From Pseudomonadota bacterium (GTDB lineage Bacteria; Pseudomonadota; Alphaproteobacteria; Rhizobiales; Xanthobacteraceae), in the NCBI GenBank assembly GCA_023387735.1, contig JAEWHP010000046.1, positions 182,664-246,663 on the forward strand: a DNA stretch of 64,000 nucleotides, written 5' to 3'. Shown one piece after another: positions 60,875 through 64,000 of the stretch. The notes under the pieces are model-generated. The model had not been told where the DNA came from. It worked only from the letters and a program-made list of their open reading frames with translations, and searched no databases. Every line of letters starts with the position of its first letter. Position 1 is the first letter of the stretch. The position numbers and the translations under genes are program-made.

Positions 60875-62317
60875 CTAGCGGCAACCCATGTTGGCTTCGA
60901 ACCAGTTTTGCAACGACTTCGAAAGCGATGGCCAGGCGCGTTGAAGGCCCGAGAGTTTGCCGGCGCTGACGCGGTAAATTCCACGCAGTTCGTTTTCGAT
61001 TGCAGGCAGATCGACACCGGTACAGCGGCCGTCACTGACGACCGGCCGTCCATCCACAACAACATCGCGCAGGAGCGACGCGTTGCCGCGCGCGAACAGC
61101 AGATCGATGGCATCGACCGGCATGATGCGATCCCGATCGAGCCGGTCGAGATCGATCGTGACGAAATCGGCTGGCGCACCAGATACAAGCGCGCCTGTGC
61201 CCGGAGCACCCGTCGCCTTGCGACCATTGGCGATCGCAAGCGCGAGGAATTCGGAAGTGGTCCAGGTCCGCTTGAAGCCGAGGCCGCCTTGCATCATCTG
61301 CACCAGCCGCATCTCGCGCAACACGTCATCATCCTCGTCCAGCGCCAGCCCGTCGACGCCGACCGCGATCGCACAGCCGCATTGATGCGCGGCGGCGATC
61401 GGCGCGAGGCCGGAGCGCAGATGCAGATTGGAACTGAAATTGGTGACGATGCGCGCACCTGATGCCGCGATCATCTCGATTTCGTCCGGTCGGGCGTGAA
61501 TGCAATGCGCCAGCGTCAGACGTTCCGACAGGAACCCGATATCGTGCAGGTAGCGGACGATGCCTTTCGGGAAATGCTGGTCCGCCCAGGCGCGCTGGTA
61601 GATCGTCTCAAGCAGGTGCATATGGATGCGCCGGCCGGTCTGCGCCGAATTCTCCGCCACGGCCTCCAGCAGCGGCTTCGAACACCACTGCACGCCGGCC
61701 GGGCCAAGCTGGACATCAACCTTGGGACCCGATATCGCCGCGGCAATGGCATCCGTCAGATCGATGTAGGCCTGCGGCGACATCGGCGCGCGGATGAACA
61801 ATTCCTCGATCGCCTTGCGGTCTTCGCCGGCAAGTCCAGCGAGCAACGGCTCCTCGTCACCATACACCACCGGATTCTGGTCGCGCACGGCGAGCGCAAA
61901 GGCGATACGGATGCCGACTTCGGTCGCTGCCCGCGCGATCGCCCCGGCTTCCTCGACCAGCGGCATGGTGCCGCTCGGGCGGGTGTAATGGATCATCATT
62001 GCCGCACAGCCGGCCCGCGCCGAGCGCGCCAGTGCCGAAGCCGCGGTCAGATAGGGATCGACCGGCGTGCCGAGCGCGGAGCGGAGAATCCAACTCTCCA
62101 GCGGCATTCCGAGCGCGCCGAACGACGACGCGGTCGGGCGCGCGTGATCGTGGGCGTTGACGAAGGCCGGAAGTAGGAGGGAGCGCGGTCCGGTGGCGGC
62201 TGGCGCTCCCTCGGAGATATCGGTGATGATTCCGCCGTCGTGCCGTAGCACGACGTTTTCGAGCAGGCCGCGGTCGGGGCCGGAGAACAGGCTGTGTGCG
62301 GCAACTTCCGTGGGCAT
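60875..62317 (-). CDS. Amidohydrolase family protein (cytosine/chlorohydrolase-like deaminase branch)
   Basis: A 480-residue metal-dependent hydrolase of the amidohydrolase superfamily. Seen: LPAFVNAHDHARP, where the metal-binding HxH is present as HDH; RIHMHLLETIYQRAW and LAHCIHARPDEI (further metal histidines); GCAIAVGVDGLALDEDDDVL, with the metal Asp in a GVDG context; and the C-terminal GALVSGAPADFVTIDLDRLD. The pattern fits deaminases and chlorohydrolases acting on ring nitrogen compounds. It follows an NMT1-type binding protein gene and permease on the same strand, so an imported heterocycle is a likely substrate (inference). The 184-base region to its left (60691-60874) shows no gene. 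Confidence 0.88.
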   Translation of the reverse strand: MPTEVAAHSLFSGPDRGLLENVVLRHDGGIITDISEGAPAATGPRSLLLPAFVNAHDHARPTASSFGALGMPLESWILRSALGTPVDPYLTAASALARSARAGCAAMMIHYTRPSGTMPLVEEAGAIARAATEVGIRIAFALAVRDQNPVVYGDEEPLLAGLAGEDRKAIEELFIRAPMSPQAYIDLTDAIAAAISGPKVDVQLGPAGVQWCSKPLLEAVAENSAQTGRRIHMHLLETIYQRAWADQHFPKGIVRYLHDIGFLSERLTLAHCIHARPDEIEMIAASGARIVTNFSSNLHLRSGLAPIAAAHQCGCAIAVGVDGLALDEDDDVLREMRLVQMMQGGLGFKRTWTTSEFLALAIANGRKATGAPGTGALVSGAPADFVTIDLDRLDRDRIMPVDAIDLLFARGNASLLRDVVVDGRPVVSDGRCTGVDLPAIENELRGIYRVSAGKLSGLQRAWPSLSKSLQNWFEANMGCR

Positions 62318-62335
62318 GACGACGATTCTCTAGCC

Positions 62336-62439
62336 GGTCATTCCGGGATGGTGCGTAGCACCAGACCCGGAATCTCGAGATTCTCAGGTGCGCAATTGCG
62401 CACCGTAGTTCGATGCTTCGCATCGCCCCGGAATGACGG
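62336..62439. repeat. Palindromic repeat family A, copy 3
   Basis: A palindromic unit of about 104 bases with ends CCGGTCATTCCGGGATGG and CATCGCCCCGGAATGACGG. Its left part matches the reverse complement of copy 1 (7700-7779) and its right part is identical over 31 bases to copy 2 (46129-46159). It contains an extra inner hairpin GGTGCGCAATTGCGCACC at about 62384-62403. It separates the binding-protein and amidohydrolase genes. Confidence 0.8.
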
Positions 62440-62454
62440 TACCCGTTGCGACGG

Positions 62455-63480
62455 TCAATTCGCCGTATAGACCAACTCGCGCTCCTTGCGCGGCGGCAGG
62501 AACTCGCGCGAGAAGATTTCTGACGGCGCGGGCGCGCGGGCCAACTGATAGCCTTCGACGATGATCCCGATGGCGCGGGCCATGCGGTCATCCTTGACGT
62601 CGCCGACACCGATCTCCTTCATCTCGGGCGAGACGATCAGCTTGTCGAAGGAAAATTGCAGCCGGCGTTTCTCGACGTCGACATTGATCAGATTGTCGTA
62701 GTTGAGCGCTGCCTTCATCCCGGCGTTCTGGTCCTTGGCGATCGCGATCATGCCCTTGTTGACGGCGCGGACGAGACCGGCGACGGCCTTCGGATTGGAA
62801 GCCAGCAGCTTCTTCGAAACCATCACGCCGTTGGAATAGAGGTCCATTCCGTAGTCGCCGAACGAAAACCATTTGTAGTCCTTGTCGGGATCCTGGCGGT
62901 TCAGCACCAGGTTGAAATAGCTCGTGATGTTGAACACCAGCGCGGCGTCGATATCGCCCTTGATCAGCATCGGCTCCTGCAGGTTCGGCGCCATGTTGGA
63001 GATCTTGATCTTCTCGCCCTCGAGCTTGTTCTTCTGGGCGAACACCGGCAGCAGCCGCGTGGTCGGCGTGCCCTGCGCGCCGCCCAGCGTGCGTCCCTCG
63101 AAGTCCTTGATCGCGTTGATGCCGCTGGTCTTCTTGGTGACGATCGCAAATGGCGGCTGGTTCCAGATCATGTAGACCATGACGGGCGCTTCCTGCGGCT
63201 TGGTCGATGCGTTCTGGATGATGGCGTTGACGTCGCCGAAGCCGGCATCATAGGCGCCCGACATGATGCGCGTCACCGTCGCACCTGAGCCCTCGCCCTG
63301 GTCGATCACGACGTTGAGGCCTTCCTCCTTGAAGAAGCCGTTGTCCTTGGCATAGAAGAACGCGGCGTCCGAGCCCTGCGTCTTTCAGCCGAGCGTGAAC
63401 TTGATCGTCGTCTCCTGCGCACCTGCGGTGCCAGCAAACAAGACAACTCCCAACAGCGCGGCGCTTACTCTGGCAAACAT
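62455..63480 (-). pseudogene. NMT1-type ABC substrate-binding protein gene with premature stop at codon 32
   Basis: From the ATG at 63480 (GGAGAA upstream) the frame encodes a signal peptide (MFARVSAALLGVVLFAGTAG, then AQ) and the mature start ETTIKFTLG. It then meets TGA at 63387-63385 and continues without further damage as KTQGSDAAFFYAKDNGFF to the stop at 62455, about 341 codons in all. Relatives have Trp here (LGWK), so a TGG to TGA change explains the lesion. The rest is a normal binding protein (IDQGEGSGATVTRIMSGAYD; FEGRTLGGAQGTPT). Internal start at 63309 would lack export. Either a pseudogene or a sequence error. Permease gene follows on the left of transcription start (63527). Confidence 0.85.
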
Positions 63481-63526
63481 CGTGTTCTCCTCGACTGGGT
63501 TGGATGGCGGTTGACGAAAATTGGCT

Positions 63527-64000
63527 TCATGTCGCGATCACGTCGCTCTTTCGCGTGGCCCAGCCGGTGACGCGCCCCTCGATCAGCGAGAAGATCACGT
63601 AGAGGGCGACGCCGAGGCCGGCGAGCACGAACAGGCCGGCGAATACCAGCGGCACGTTGAAGTTGGAGGACGCCGTCATCATGACGTTGCCGATGCCGCG
63701 GTTCGAAGCGACGGTCTCCGACAGCACCGCGCCGACAAAGGCGTAGGAGATCGCGACCTTCAGCGACGCAAAGAAGAACGGCATGGTTCGCGGCAGCCCG
63801 ACATTCCAGAGGATATCGAGCTTGCTGGCACCGAGCGCCTTGAGCACGTCCTCGAGTTCGGGTTCGGTTGTCGCCAGCCCCGTCGCGATGTTGACCACGA
63901 TCGGGAAGAAGCAGATCGAGAGCGCAGTCAGCACGGCGGGCACCGAGCCGGAGCCGAACCACAGCACGAAGATCGGCACCACGGCGACCTTCGGGATCGA
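63527..64000 (-). CDS. ABC transporter permease (SsuC/TauC-like), 5' end outside window
   Basis: The frame is open to the window edge, giving about 157 C-terminal residues. Seen: PKVAVVPIFVLWFGSGSVPA, the EAA-type loop LKALGASKLDILWNVGLPRT, and later segments YAFVGAVLSETVASNRGIGN and VFAGLFVLAGLGVALYVIF. This is the same permease family as the gene at 9622. It precedes the broken binding-protein gene by 46 bases on the same strand and forms with it an importer whose ATPase must lie outside the window. Confidence 0.9.
   Translation of the reverse strand, partial: SIPKVAVVPIFVLWFGSGSVPAVLTALSICFFPIVVNIATGLATTEPELEDVLKALGASKLDILWNVGLPRTMPFFFASLKVAISYAFVGAVLSETVASNRGIGNVMMTASSNFNVPLVFAGLFVLAGLGVALYVIFSLIEGRVTGWATRKSDVIAT

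Noticed and set aside
1..64000. tRNA, rRNA, CRISPR, prophage or insertion sequence
   Set aside because: No cloverleaf, ribosomal segment, regularly spaced direct repeats, transposase or phage gene was recognised on either strand.

Overview
The window is GC-rich alphaproteobacterial DNA. The gene content (IclR/TctC, NMT1-type ABC and LivFGHM uptake, Sox genes, single-chain acyl-CoA carboxylase, several monooxygenases) and the interspersed palindromic repeats between genes suggest a Bradyrhizobium/Rhodopseudomonas-like soil organism; this is inferred from overall character, not from a marker gene. Coding density is high and no stretch over 300 bases lacks a gene. No rRNA, tRNA, CRISPR array, insertion sequence or phage gene was seen.

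Layout. 1-519 is the end of a glycosyltransferase. 637-7689 is a catabolic group: alkylsulfatase, Baeyer-Villiger monooxygenase and acyl-CoA dehydrogenase, divergent from an IclR regulator, followed by a TctC-type binding protein. 7785-14101 is an NMT1-type ABC transporter whose operon also carries an epimerase-like protein, a GNAT protein and a DapA-like lyase, with a TetR regulator and two matching CAAC-N6-GTTG operator-like sites. An MFS exporter follows. 15776-18459 encodes a two-subunit molybdenum hydroxylase, and 18512-22126 a sulfur-oxidation cluster (cytochrome, soxF, soxX with a frameshift, soxY, soxZ, soxA; soxB and soxCD are absent here).

22261-40597 is the most interesting part. 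It looks like a nearly complete nicotinate catabolic locus of mixed type: an aerobic cytochrome-linked nicotinate hydroxylase (nicAB), followed by the reductive branch known from anaerobic Eubacterium barkeri (6-hydroxynicotinate reductase and enamidase). A ferredoxin-NADP reductase, a branched-chain-type ABC transporter, a MarR regulator, an ApbE-like UPF0280 protein, a DUF1185 protein and pncB are in the same region. Two separated promoter regions (23081-23108 and 34975-34987) share a GTATAC palindrome, which ties fpr/enamidase and the hnr operon into one regulon. A cyclase/sulfatase-modifying-factor fusion and a DUF4399 protein sit inside the region without an obvious link.

40646-49180 holds metY-like, alpha/beta hydrolase, cytoplasmic HtrA-like protease, GMC oxidoreductase with its small subunit, a cytochrome P450 and a second Baeyer-Villiger monooxygenase. 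49381-60690 is one minus-strand operon: fused CoA-transferase, peptide-type ABC transporter and single-chain acyl-CoA carboxylase, suggesting uptake, CoA activation and carboxylation of an acid. 60875-64000 is a second NMT1-type transporter (binding-protein gene broken by a stop codon, permease running off the end) with an amidohydrolase. Three genes show apparent lesions (soxX, the monooxygenase start at 47.5 kb, the binding protein at 63.4 kb); these may be real decay or sequence errors.
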